From Sporothrix humicola (lineage: Eukaryota; Ascomycota; Sordariomycetes; Ophiostomatales; Ophiostomataceae): a DNA stretch of 64,000 bases. Position numbers and translations under genes: made by a program. The notes beneath the pieces were generated by a model, which worked only from the letters and a program-made list of their open reading frames with translations, searched no databases and was not told the DNA's origin. Below, piece after piece: positions 1 through 9,927 of this stretch. Location of the stretch: NCBI GenBank assembly GCA_021396245.1, contig WNYE01000026.1, positions 248,001 to 312,000 on the forward strand, in the 5' to 3' direction. Positions within the stretch are counted from its first letter, which is position 1. The number at the start of each line of letters is the position of its first letter.

Positions 1-1059
1 AGACAAGGCCGAGTGGAGGAGATATGACGTCCAACAGAAAGTTTTGTCGATGTGCCGCCGTCGTGGCCGCGGAGAACCCCTGCAATATGTCCTGGGCACG
101 CAGCCGTTTGGATCGCTGGATCTGCTGTGTCGGCGAGGCGTATTGATTCCGAGGTGAGTGGTCTTCTTGAGTGTGAATATGCAGTCTTCTTGAGTGTTTG
201 CGTTCACAGCTGACAGTGCAGACCCGAACCAGAGGCGTATTCGTTGCACCTGGCCGACATGTTGCTGAGAGAAAGAGTTGAACAAATGCCCAAAAACACA
301 GAAGCAACTCCTCTCACGATCCTTGATGCCTGCACGGGAACGGGCTGCATTGCCTTATTGCTGTATGCAGAGCTGTACAAAAAGGCCAAGGCAGCAGGCA
401 TTGGGCCGTTGCAGGTGGTCGGCGCCGATTTGGCACAAAAAGCCGTGTCATTATCACGGACAAACGCCATTCGAAATGGACTGGTATCTAGAGATGTGGC
501 CTCGAAAGAAGCATCGACGTCGTCATCTTCAGTCCGGTTTGTCCAGGGAGACCTGTTTTCAGATGACTGGCTGAATGAGTCAGCTGTTCAAGGCCTTTTG
601 CAGCAAGCGGACCCTTCTCAACCCCCTCGAATCGATGTTTTGGTGTCCAATCCGCCGTATATTTCGACGGATGGCTTTGCACACGATACGGCACGATCTG
701 TCCGCCTCTTCGAGCCAAAATTGGCGCAGGTTCCCGACCAAGTGCCGTCGTTTGTTCAGAACGGAGGACTGTATGCCGAAGCAGCCGCCGAGGACGTGTT
801 CTATGTCCGTCTTTTGGAGCTAGCTGCCCGTCTAGATGCACGAATTTTACTATGCGAAGTCGGCGGGCTCGAGCAGGCCGAGCGAGTTGTGGCACTGGCT
901 CTGAAGCAGTCCTTTCTTCCACTCGAGGTCGAGATCTGGGCCGACCACCCAGACATTGTGGACGTCGACGACCCGGAGAGGTCTGTTACGGTGGCTGGCC
1001 GGAAAATATCCATCAAAGGCGGCGGACACGGCAGATCGGTATTTATTCGGAGGAGATGA
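1..1059 (+). CDS. PrmC/HemK-type release-factor glutamine methyltransferase (Mtq1-like), 5' partial
   Basis: This is a class I SAM-dependent methyltransferase of the PrmC/HemK family, which methylates the glutamine of the GGQ motif in peptide-chain release factors; the Mtq1 branch is mitochondrial. The gene enters from the left edge (reading frame from base 2). Exon 1 runs to 153 and carries the family's substrate-side element with GEPLQYVLG and ending VLIPR. A 68-nt intron (154-221, GTGAGT...GTGCAG) is followed by exon 2 (222-1059), which continues in frame as PEPEAYS, so the conserved IPRPE element is rebuilt across the junction. Exon 2 shows the SAM-binding motif DACTGTGCIALLL and the catalytic NPPY (VSNPPYIS). 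The tail ends IRRR. Start and targeting peptide lie outside the window. It converges on the LeuRS gene with 135 nt between stop codons. The family assignment is firm; choosing Mtq1 over a cytosolic paralogue is inference. Confidence 0.88.
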
Positions 1060-1194
1060 TGTCATTCATTAGAGCGTGAAAGAGACAGAACGCCAAAGAG
1101 CAGCGATGCTATTGTACGATACGATGGTGATATTACATTATATACAGATACCCAATTTACATACGAGTGGATTTAACTCCATCCTTCACCACCC

Positions 1195-4100
1195 CTAGAA
1201 GACAAAGTTGACCAGCTTGCCGTTGCGGATGACAATGGTCTTTTTCGCCTGGCGGATGTCGGGCTTGCCGTCGCCCGTCAGTCGGGCACGACCCTCGTCG
1301 GTCGCCAGGACGGCATCGGCCAGCCAGGCGCCCAGAGCGTCGCCCTTCAGGTCCTCGGGCGCGCGCGGGATGTCGACAGCGACCCGCAGCTTGCCGTTGA
1401 TCTGGACGGCGCAGTTTTGCAGGCGCGGCTGCAGCCAGGCGACGGAGCCGTCTTCTTGCGGGAAGGCCGGGCCCTCGTCGTACGCGTCGGCCACAAAGAG
1501 GCCGGGCAGCTCAGGTTCCAGCACGCTCCAGCACTCTTCGGCAAAGGCGGGCGTAATGGGCGCAAGCATGCGGACGAGCGTGGACGTGGCTGCTCTCAAA
1601 ACGGCCGGTGTGATGACGCCGGCCTCGTGGGCAGCAACGAGTGTGTTGGACAGGCGCATGAGGTCGGACACGACCGTGTTGAGCGCATAGACGCGCGTGT
1701 ACGAGGCGGTGACCGAGGCGATGGTGAGCTGCACCTCGCGCCAGACGGCGGCATCGACGTCCCACCGGGCTAGGTCTCGTTCGCTTTTGGAGTCACGGCG
1801 GGCCTCCAGATCGTCGGCGACAGACTGCGACGGGGGTTCTGTTTGTTGAGGAAGGGAGGTCACCAGCTCGTGGATACGGCCGAGCCAGCGCGTAACGCCC
1901 GTAATCTTGTCCTCGTCCCAGTTGACAACGTCGGCGACGGCCGCCTGGAAGAGCATGTGAGCGCGCGTGGCGTCGGCGCCGTGGCGGGCAATGGTCTCCG
2001 TGGGGTCCACGCCGTTGTGCTTGGACTTGCTCATTTTTTCGTAGACGACGGAGGCGGGCTGGCCGGTCGTGAGAACTGTGGGTTGACTCGGGTTGGTTGT
2101 GGCATCGACCTCGTCGGGCAGCAGGTAGCGGCCGGTCTCGGGGTCGACGAGCGTCTTGCCGTGGACCATGCCCTGCGTGATGAGGCGAGTAAACGGTTCG
2201 TGGACGGTGGAGGGCGTGGTGGCAGCATCAACTTCGGAGTCGGTCGTCTTCTCCTCGGCGCCCACCAACTCTGACGTCATGAGCACTTTGTAGATGAAGC
2301 GGGCGTACAACAGATGCAGGATGGCGTGCTCGATACCGCCCAGGTACAAGTCGACGGGCAGGTTGGTCAGCGCCTTCTCGGCAGAAAACGGCGCGTCTTT
2401 GTTGTGCGGGTCGACAAAGCGCATGTAGTACCAGCTCGAGTCGACAAAGGTGTCCATGGTGTCGGTGTCGCGCTTGGCCGGGCCGTGGCACTTGGGACAG
2501 GGCACATTGACCCAGTCGGCGGCGGCGGGCGAGGCCAGCGGGTTGCCGACGTTTTTGCCGGCGAAATGCTGCTCGACGTCGGGCAGCGTGACGGGAAGAT
2601 CCGACTCGGGGACGGGCACGGCGCCACAGCTGTCACAGTGAATAATTGGGATGGGCGCGCCCCAGTATCGCTGGCGGCTGACGAGCCAGTCGCGGAGACG
2701 CCAGCGCTCGGTGGCTGTAGCGAGACCGGCCGCCTCGAGCATAGACAGCAGGACTTTGCCGGCCTCTTTGGACGGGCGGCCCTTGAATGGGCCGCTGTGG
2801 GCCGTCATGTAGCCGTGGCCGACATACGGCGCATCCTCTTCTTCTTTTGAAGAAGTCCCGAGCGACTTGTCGTCCTTGTCGACATCCAGGACAGTAGTGG
2901 CCTCGTCTTCTGACGCCGACAGGACATAGCGGACGGGATCACCGCCGCGGTGCTGGCGCCAGAAAGCGTGGTCTCGCACATCGTGGCCAGGAACACCCAT
3001 CACGGCGCCCTCTCCATAGTCGCCCAAGACATAGGGTGCCACATAGACGGGCAGAGACTCTTTGGCAGCATCGGGCGTGCTGTCGTGGTAGGCCAGCGGA
3101 TTAATTGCCCGAACATGCGGCAGCACATAGCCAACCTTGGAGTCGGGCGGCAGAGCCGGCAGCGTGTCCAAAAACGCCTGGAGCTCGGGGTCCGACTTGG
3201 CCAGGCTCTGCACGACGTGGTGGGATGCTGCCAGAGCAACATATTGCACGCCTAGCAACGTGTCAATCCGTGTCGTGTACACTTCGAGCGCCGACGGGAC
3301 CTCATGGTTGTACGCGAGAAGAGGGAACTTGACCAGCGCGCCCGTCGACTTGCCCAGCCAGTTGCGCTGCATCGAGAGCACGCGCTCCGGCCAGGCGTCG
3401 TTTTTGGAGAGGACATCAAGATCGTCCAAAAGAGCCTGGCGGTACTCGCTAATCTTCAAGAACCACTGCTTGAGCTGCCGCTTCTCGACGACAGCACCCG
3501 ACCGCCATGACCGGCCCTGGGCGTCGACCTGCTCGTTGGCCAGCACCGTCTGGTCGACCGGGTCATAATTGACTTCGGCCTCGGCCTGGTACGCCAGTCC
3601 GCGCTTGTGCAACAACAGGAAAATGCGCTGCGTATGTTTATAAAAATCGGGCTCGCACGTCGACAGCTGCCGCGACCAGTCCCAGCTGCCGTTCATGCGG
3701 TCGAGCTGCGCGCGCATGCGCTCAATGTTGGCGCGCGTCCACGCCGCCGGCTGCACGCCGCGCTCAAGAGCAGCGTTTTCGGCGGGAAGGCCAAACGAGT
3801 CCCAGCCCATCGGAAGCAAAACATCGTGGCCTTGCAGCTGATAAAAGCGACTGATGACGTCCGCGATGGCGTAGACGCGCAGGTGGCCGAGGTGGAGGTT
3901 GCCCGAGGGGTACGGGAACATGGGCAGAACATATTTGAATGGCCGTGAGGAGGGAGAGTCAGACGAGCTGGCCGTCTCTGACGATTCTGAAGCCTGCTCT
4001 CTGGCGGCAGCCCACTTGGCCTGCCATTTCTGGTCGAGGGCAAGTAGGTCGACCTTTTGGTGCTCGCGCTTGTGTTGTGCTACATCTGCGTAGCTTCGTC

Positions 4101-4266
4101 TGTGTAAAGCTGCGCCCCGAGCAGCGAGTGGTGATGATGTGGGATTTGTTTTGGAAATGCTGGAAATAGAAAAGCAACTGCCGGGATGCAGTCGGGCGGC
4201 CAGCCGCAGACGCAATGCCGCCTGCACCGGCACGCTGCCTAGCAATCGTCCATTGGAGAGCGGCAT
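1195..4266 (-). CDS. NAM2: Leucyl-tRNA synthetase, mitochondrial
   Basis: A class Ia aminoacyl-tRNA synthetase that charges mitochondrial tRNA-Leu; the fungal orthologues are yeast NAM2 and Neurospora leu-5, some of which also assist group I intron splicing. In the 1023-residue form, the HIGH-type motif HLGH lies at residues 125-128 in PYPSGNLHLGHL. The CP1 editing domain has TTRIDTLLG and GVPGHDVRDHAFW, and KMSKS is at about residues 744-748. The anticodon-binding and C-terminal regions are complete. It is a single exon. The frame stays open upstream to an ATG at 4440 (1081 residues). I prefer the ATG at 4266 because it has a strong context (ACCGCC before ATG) and is followed by an Arg/Leu/Ala/Ser-rich, acid-free stretch typical of mitochondrial targeting. 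The 4440 ATG has T at -3 and directly follows an out-of-frame TGA. The gene is divergent from the kinase gene at 4809. Confidence 0.93.
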   Translation of the reverse strand: MPLSNGRLLGSVPVQAALRLRLAARLHPGSCFSISSISKTNPTSSPLAARGAALHRRSYADVAQHKREHQKVDLLALDQKWQAKWAAAREQASESSETASSSDSPSSRPFKYVLPMFPYPSGNLHLGHLRVYAIADVISRFYQLQGHDVLLPMGWDSFGLPAENAALERGVQPAAWTRANIERMRAQLDRMNGSWDWSRQLSTCEPDFYKHTQRIFLLLHKRGLAYQAEAEVNYDPVDQTVLANEQVDAQGRSWRSGAVVEKRQLKQWFLKISEYRQALLDDLDVLSKNDAWPERVLSMQRNWLGKSTGALVKFPLLAYNHEVPSALEVYTTRIDTLLGVQYVALAASHHVVQSLAKSDPELQAFLDTLPALPPDSKVGYVLPHVRAINPLAYHDSTPDAAKESLPVYVAPYVLGDYGEGAVMGVPGHDVRDHAFWRQHRGGDPVRYVLSASEDEATTVLDVDKDDKSLGTSSKEEEDAPYVGHGYMTAHSGPFKGRPSKEAGKVLLSMLEAAGLATATERWRLRDWLVSRQRYWGAPIPIIHCDSCGAVPVPESDLPVTLPDVEQHFAGKNVGNPLASPAAADWVNVPCPKCHGPAKRDTDTMDTFVDSSWYYMRFVDPHNKDAPFSAEKALTNLPVDLYLGGIEHAILHLLYARFIYKVLMTSELVGAEEKTTDSEVDAATTPSTVHEPFTRLITQGMVHGKTLVDPETGRYLLPDEVDATTNPSQPTVLTTGQPASVVYEKMSKSKHNGVDPTETIARHGADATRAHMLFQAAVADVVNWDEDKITGVTRWLGRIHELVTSLPQQTEPPSQSVADDLEARRDSKSERDLARWDVDAAVWREVQLTIASVTASYTRVYALNTVVSDLMRLSNTLVAAHEAGVITPAVLRAATSTLVRMLAPITPAFAEECWSVLEPELPGLFVADAYDEGPAFPQEDGSVAWLQPRLQNCAVQINGKLRVAVDIPRAPEDLKGDALGAWLADAVLATDEGRARLTGDGKPDIRQAKKTIVIRNGKLVNFVF

Positions 4267-4808
4267 GGCGGTGTGCGCATTGCAGGCCGAGAACCAGTCG
4301 CAATGTTGTTGTGTATAAGTGGCGTGAATGAGGTCAGACTTGAGGTCAGACTCGTGATGTTTTGATGTCTTTTTGGTGGGCTTTTTTTCGAGGGCTCTTA
4401 TCGATAAGGAAGGTGCTAGCAGGCGAGCACCTGCCGTCATTCAGTAACAGCTCGCGTGGGCCAGGTCGCAGCTCTGGCAGGCACGACTGTGGGGTTAACC
4501 TTTAGCGCACCTGCCAGAACTGCCACTAACACCACCGAACAGGCCCCAAGTAATTGACAACACTCTGGCGTCGATGGTGCAAGACAAACGACGCACTCTG
4601 AATGGCCTTGGGGAGAAATCTGAAGATTTTATGGGTTTGAGTGTGAGATTGTGTAAAACAATTGGTCGGTGATTGTACATACAGCAAACTGTGAGTCACA
4701 TAGATTTTACTTGAGAATACTGACCTCGCAATCAACAGCTTTTGATATATCACGAAGCGTCGAGAAGTACATGATTCTAGTCGATGTAATATCGATAAAA
4801 CCAACAAG
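4267..4808. promoter_or_regulatory. Divergent promoter region, LeuRS / APH kinase
   Basis: This 542-nt spacer lies between two divergently transcribed start codons. It contains a 12-bp perfect palindrome CTTATCGATAAG (4397-4408), which includes two inverted GATA cores, and a second TATCGATA at 4790-4797, only 12 nt before the kinase ATG. No other gene is seen. If LeuRS really starts at 4440, the first palindrome would lie inside its N-terminal coding sequence; its promoter-like nature is a small argument for the 4266 start. Confidence 0.5.
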
Positions 4809-6151
4809 ATGGCACCTCCAACAGACGAAGAACAAGAGGCCCTACAACAAGCCATTTTGGACCAACTGGCACCAACACCTTTTGCATGCACAGGCCGATT
4901 GATAGCTCTCACAAACGGCACGACCAACTTTGTCTTTAGAGGCACTCTTGCTACACCACAACCAGACGGAGCACAAAGTATTGTTATCAAACATGCCACC
5001 GACTATGCAGCAGTCAACAAGGACTTTCCCCTGGATGTGACGAGATCTGTAAGTGACGTCGACGGGCGGGTGTCATTTATGTTTGTCCAATACTGACAAA
5101 GACAGCTCTTTGAAGAGACGATGCTGGATGCTCTGAATGCGTTTCCACAAGTAAATCAGAAGACTTCTTTTGGAGAGACGGCCAGCGCCTTTCAAGCAAA
5201 AGCCCCTCGACTTCTCTGGTTCGACCGTGCCACCAACACCCAAGTCCTCGAAGACTTTCCAGACGCTGTCGACCTCAAAGCAACATTGTTGGCATCTGCC
5301 GCAGGAGAAAAAGAGACGAGGCATCCTTTTGCGGGCGACAGACAGCTCGGTCACTCCATCGGCGTGGCTCTCGGTACATGGCTACGCTCCTTCCATTCCT
5401 GGACATCTGAACGCGGGCCGGCCCGCTCATCTCTCCGAAAAGCGATTGCAGCAAACGAACCTATGCGTCGACTCAAGCACCAAATCACATATGATGCGTT
5501 GTTGAGAGTCGTGTCACAGTTTCCAGAGGCGCTGGGTGATCGACGGCCTGTGTTGGAGGCCGTACAGGCAGCAGCAGCTGCCGAGTTTGACAAGAAGCTG
5601 CCGGTCGACCATGAAGACAACTCTGACTCTGACTCTGACTGGGGCATCATCCACGGCGACTTTTGGTCTGGAAAGTGAGTAAAGTCGGGGGTACTGTTCG
5701 ATTATATCCTCCTCCTAACACTTTTAGCATCCTCCTTCCTGGCGAAGACGGCCTGACTTCAGACTCGTCCTCGCAGCTCTTCATCGTCGACTGGGAGTTT
5801 GCCCAGTACGGCCACCGCGCATACGATATTGGCCAGCTGATTGGTGATCTCGTCGAGCGCAACCATTTTAAAGGCGCAAAAGCGTCACTCGACGTTCTCG
5901 CCGGGTTTGCAGAGGGGTACTTTCCAGAACCGCTGGACGAAAAGAACCTCGCCCTCCGATTCCGCATCGCCATCCATACCGGCGTTCAGCTTATTGGATG
6001 TTTTATTCGACGCGCGCCGACTGGTCCATGGCCAGGAACGACCGAGCAGACTGAAAAGGCCATCCGGTTGGGCACGGATTTTGTCGTCAAAGGCTGGGAG
6101 AAAGACCGTGCCTGGTTTCAAAACAGCGTCCTTGCGCCGCTTTTCATGTAG
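4809..6151 (+). CDS. APH-family small-molecule kinase (choline/aminoglycoside kinase fold)
   Basis: A predicted 410-residue phosphotransferase with the protein-kinase-like APH fold, a family that phosphorylates small hydroxylated metabolites; the substrate here is unknown. It has three exons: 4809-5048, 5106-5674 and 5728-6151, with introns of 57 nt (GTAAGT...ACAG) and 53 nt (GTGAGT...TTTAG). Splicing the second intron restores SGNILLPGED. Visible parts are a glycine-containing nucleotide loop (LTNGTTNFVFRG, residues 34-45), a probable ATP-contacting Lys61 in IVIKHA, the catalytic loop HGDFWSGN (263-270, Asp265 base, Asn270 metal ligand), and IVDWEFAQYG with metal-binding Asp291. There is no signal peptide or membrane segment, so it is probably cytosolic. 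AATAAA signals follow at 6198 and 6203. Methylthioribose-kinase-like or other fungal APH paralogues are possible; motifs do not decide. Confidence 0.85.
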
Positions 6152-7407
6152 GAGGGGGGAGAGAGAAAAGAGAAGAGAAAAATGAGGGGAAAGAAGAAAT
6201 AAAATAAAAGTGTTTCGTCGGCAGGATCCAATGGTGTCTTTTGATAGAACTTGAAAGTATGACACCTGTCAAGAAAGCGGTCTTTGGTGATAAACAGCTC
6301 GGAAGAAAGATCATGAAGAGAAGGTCGACTGCTTTTTTTTTCTTGATGGTATGTCTTCCAATTGACTTAACGCAAGGAAGAACCTTAATATCGTATGTGA
6401 GCTGAAATTCACTCTAAATGGTCGTATTGACGACAAAAGCAGCCAAGTGGTTTGCGGTCGTGCAAAGGGATGAAAGACGAAAGACCAAAGGCAGAGAAAT
6501 GCCGGATGCAAATTGGGATGTGTTGATGTTTGCCCCTGAGAAGAAAGGTGAAGTGCGCCAAATTCTCTTAGAATGCACTGTTCTGCATATTTTAGGGGGC
6601 ACTGGGGACGGTAAAATGACCCTATTTCAGGGAATCCACTCTCAACCTCGACCTCCTGCCAAAACCAGCAGGGGCAATTCTGCAGTGATTTAAGGTGTTT
6701 AGTCGCGCCTTCCTCTGCCGTCATTGGCTGGCGCAACTGCCCTATGCGCCACATGCTCCTTCCAACAGTGGTCTCGACAGGGGCCAACAGGGCCAACAGG
6801 GCGACGTTTTCGGAAGGCGCCCCCTGTGCTTGCTCCAGCCAATCCCAGCAAGCAACTGCCTGTACTTCCAGGAAAGAGCCCAGACCAGGCCCGTTCGCGA
6901 AAGACCTTGTTTCCTCACGAGCCAACTCTATTCTTTTAGTCTCTCTGTCTTTACACATTGCATCACCAGCTTCTCTCCTTTTTCGAGATTCACGACCTGA
7001 CCACGACAGCCCTTCCGACGACGCCTATACCCGATTACTTTTCAATCAGCAATATTTCTATTGTTCTCACACGGCGCATTACACGACGACACCATTTGGC
7101 CAGCATTTAGCACACGACAGCGACAGACTAGCATATCTATCTTTCTCGATTCTTTTGACGTCTGCCTTGGGCACTTGACCTCCTTGCTGTCCTCGATTGG
7201 CACCCCGACACCCTCTGACGACTTCGGAAGACTTCAAAGAACTCCCCCGACTGCTTCCACGCTTCACACGACTGCTGTGGCCGCCATGCCCCGAGGCACA
7301 CAGTAATCCCTTTTTCTCCTTTTCGACGACGACGATCAACAGTTGTCGTCGATTTTAACGACTTCTCTCTTCGATTTCCCCATCTCCTCCCTCCCTCATC
7401 TCCCGAC
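6152..7407. other. Intergenic: kinase 3' end and permease promoter/leader
   Basis: No convincing coding gene in this 1.26 kb. The left end holds polyadenylation-like AATAAA signals at 6198-6208. From about 6900 the sequence becomes pyrimidine-rich (many CTCT, TTTC and CGAC blocks), as in leaders of other genes of this window, and leads into the permease. A 215-codon minus-strand ORF (6311-6958) has no domain character and is not called. Confidence 0.6.
7286..7306 (+). promoter_or_regulatory. uORF (MPRGTQ) in the leader of the amino acid permease gene
   Basis: A six-codon open frame, ATG CCC CGA GGC ACA CAG TAA, starts 122 nt before the permease ATG. Its start sits in GCCGCCATG, an essentially perfect eukaryotic initiation context, better than that of many main ORFs here. 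If the region is part of the mature mRNA, ribosomes should initiate on it often and reach the permease by reinitiation. I could not confirm that it is transcribed or unspliced. Confidence 0.45.
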
Positions 7408-9414
7408 ATGCCTGCCGCGTACTCGAATCTGCAGCCGCACACGCGCGACTCGCTGGAGCTTGCGTCGCTGGCCAGCTCGAGCCAGCTCGATCTCGGGTCC
7501 AATGCCAGCGGCGCCGACGGCGGCGTGGCCTCGTCGCGACCCAGCATCTCGTCGTCCCGGAAAGCGTCGTTGGAGCGCGACGACCCGCTCGACTTTAACA
7601 ACCCGGCCGCAATGGGAATGGGCCGCCGCGACAGCGACGACTACGACGCCGAGGCAGACGACGACGGCAACCGCCCATTACGATACGGCGGACGGCCAGG
7701 AGGAGGTCATGGCAGGACGTTTTCGGTGTCGTCGGGCTTCGATTTGGCGGCAAACCTGTTTCCCCTGTCGTCAACAACGGGTGGTGACGGATATGCGCCG
7801 ATTGGCGCGCCGACATCGACAGCAGCCGGCAACGGCGGCGGACTGTTGGGTGCTGGCTCGTTGGAGCGACACAAAACGCTGACGTTCCTGAACGGCCTGT
7901 CACTCGTTGTGGGCTTGATTATCGGGTCCGGCATCTTCTCGTCGCCGAGTCTGGTCAACTCGAATGTCGGTTCTCCGGGCGCCGCGCTGATCGTGTGGGT
8001 GGTTGCGGGCGTTTTGGCGTGGACGGGTGCCGCGAGCTATGCCGAGCTGGGCGGGGCGATTCCGCTCAACGGCGGCTCCCAAGTGTATCTGGCCAAGATC
8101 TTGGGCGAGCTGTTTGGGTTTTTGTTCACATGGGTAGCTGTTCTGGTCCTGAAACCGGGCAGCGCTGCCATTATTGCGCTGATCATGGGCGAGTACCTGG
8201 TGCGGGCCGTCGTGGGCGCCGACGCCGTCGATGTGAGCCCCTGGATCAACAAGACCGTGGCGCTGCTGGGCGTGCTGCTAGTGACGGTTATGAACTGCGT
8301 CTCCACGAAACTGGGCACGCGCGTCAACGATCTGTTGATGTTCCTCAAGTTTGTGGCCCTCATCGGAGTCACAGTCACTGGCATCGTCGTGGCGGCCACG
8401 GGCTACTCGTACAACGGTCAGCCCAGTCTCGACTGGAAGACGCACGAGTGGTTCGCCGGCACGAAGCTCGACGCCTCGGCATGGGCCGTCGCTCTGTACG
8501 CTGGCCTCTGGGCTTTCGACGGATGGGACAATACAAACTACGTCGTCGGCGAATTCCGCAACCCGCGCCGCGATCTTCCGCGCGTCATCCATACAGCCAT
8601 GCCGCTCGTCATTTGCTGCTACGTCCTGGCCAACGTCGCGTATTTCCTCGTGCTCTCGCTCGAGGCCATTAACTCGACTAACACGGTCGCCGTCGTCTTT
8701 GGCGCCAAGGTGTTTGGCCCCGTCGGCTCGCTCGTTTTCGCGCTGATCGTCAGCGCCTCGTGCTTTGGTGCCCTCAACAGCTCGACCTTTACCAGCAGTC
8801 GGCTCGTGTACGTGGCCGGCCGCGAGGGCTACCTGCCGGCCATCTTTGGGCGTATCGGCCTGGGGTCGGGCGACGAGGCTGGAAGCGGAGGCGCAGGCGG
8901 CGGAATGGGCGCCAGCGGTCTTCGCACGCGGATTCATGCGCCCAGCAGCCGCAACTGGTTCGGCCGCCTGTTTGCGCGCATGGTCGCCGACGAAGACACG
9001 GGCTTGTTTTTCACGCCCATCTACGCGCTCGCCCTCAACTGCGCGCTGACCTGTGCCTATGTTCTCGTGGGCGAATTTGGCACGCTCCTCACGTTCTACG
9101 GCGTCGCCGGCTACACGTTTTACTTCCTGACCGTCCTCGGCCTCATCATCCTGCGCGTCAAGGAGCCCCACCTCGAGCGGCCCTACAAGGCCTGGATCAC
9201 CACGCCCATCATCTTTTGCTGCGTTTCCCTGTTTTTGCTGAGCCGCGCCATCTTTGGCCAGCCGCTGCAGACCGTCATTGTCGTCGGCTTCGTGCTGGCC
9301 GGCGTGCCCGTCTACTACTGGCGCTTCTGGTCGCAGCACAGCGGCACCAAGCGCGAGCGCGGCGACGGCGGCGACATTCCCTGGTACAAGTTCTGGCAAA
9401 AGTGGAGGCAGTAA
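7408..9414 (+). CDS. APC-superfamily amino acid permease, LAT/MUP1 (methionine permease) type
   Basis: A 668-residue plasma-membrane amino acid transporter in one exon. Residues 1-150 form a Ser/Gly/Asp-rich cytosolic tail, the usual place for arrestin/ubiquitin control in fungal permeases. The transport core begins at about 155 with HKTLTFLNGLSLVVGLIIGSGIF, whose GSGIF (173-177) is the unwound substrate site of helix 1 in APC proteins. About twelve hydrophobic helices follow. A Gly/Ser-rich cytosolic loop (around residues 490-525) separates helices 8 and 9. The pattern with PGAALIVWVVAGVLAWTGA and SYAELGGAIPLNGG matches the LAT and yeast Mup1 branch, so neutral amino acids such as methionine are likely substrates (inference). 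An AATAAA lies at 9555-9560. A uORF at 7286 may regulate it. Confidence 0.88.
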   Translation: MPAAYSNLQPHTRDSLELASLASSSQLDLGSNASGADGGVASSRPSISSSRKASLERDDPLDFNNPAAMGMGRRDSDDYDAEADDDGNRPLRYGGRPGGGHGRTFSVSSGFDLAANLFPLSSTTGGDGYAPIGAPTSTAAGNGGGLLGAGSLERHKTLTFLNGLSLVVGLIIGSGIFSSPSLVNSNVGSPGAALIVWVVAGVLAWTGAASYAELGGAIPLNGGSQVYLAKILGELFGFLFTWVAVLVLKPGSAAIIALIMGEYLVRAVVGADAVDVSPWINKTVALLGVLLVTVMNCVSTKLGTRVNDLLMFLKFVALIGVTVTGIVVAATGYSYNGQPSLDWKTHEWFAGTKLDASAWAVALYAGLWAFDGWDNTNYVVGEFRNPRRDLPRVIHTAMPLVICCYVLANVAYFLVLSLEAINSTNTVAVVFGAKVFGPVGSLVFALIVSASCFGALNSSTFTSSRLVYVAGREGYLPAIFGRIGLGSGDEAGSGGAGGGMGASGLRTRIHAPSSRNWFGRLFARMVADEDTGLFFTPIYALALNCALTCAYVLVGEFGTLLTFYGVAGYTFYFLTVLGLIILRVKEPHLERPYKAWITTPIIFCCVSLFLLSRAIFGQPLQTVIVVGFVLAGVPVYYWRFWSQHSGTKRERGDGGDIPWYKFWQKWRQ

Positions 9415-9927
9415 GTGATGGGAGAAGAGAAGTGTTCAATTGGCGTTAGGGCGGGTCAAGGACTATCTTTGTATCCTTTTGTGTTTGTATTTATATTGTC
9501 ACGACTTTGACTTTGGACCGGGCCGGACTTGTCTTGCATAGCAACTGGGGTTTGAATAAAAGTGATTGAGTTTATGGGTGTTGACTTTGTTCATTCATAT
9601 GATCCGTCTTCAATCGTTGATAGTGTGACGTATTGACACCTGTCGAGCTTATATAATCAGGAACGCCCCACTAAAATTGACAGCTCTGTTCTTTCCGTCG
9701 TTCTTTCCTTCTATCCTTCTTTGGCGGGGTTGCCGGTGACTGTTCGGTGCAGCTTCCTCCAACGCTACGAAACGCCGCCCCAACGACGTAATCGTTAGCA
9801 CCTTCCTGGTTGGAGAGCACTAAATTTTTGATTGCTTTAAGGGAAGAGGCTCTTTGTTGTGGTCGTCTGTTTTTGCCTTCTTTCAACATCACCACTTTCA
9901 CGACATTCACACATCAACATAGCCAAC
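9415..9927. other. Intergenic: permease 3' end and RQC1 promoter
   Basis: 513 nt without a gene. AATAAA at 9555-9560 is the probable permease polyadenylation signal. A TATAATC-like AT-rich stretch lies near 9651. The last ~90 nt are pyrimidine-rich and lead to the RQC1 start codon. Confidence 0.5.
9555..9560 (+). terminator. Polyadenylation-like signal of the permease gene
   Basis: AATAAA in TTTGAATAAAAGTG, about 140 nt after the permease stop codon. Confidence 0.5.

Noticed and set aside
8278..9399. 373-codon minus-strand ORF over the permease
   Set aside because: Antisense shadow; the plus strand encodes twelve clear membrane helices.
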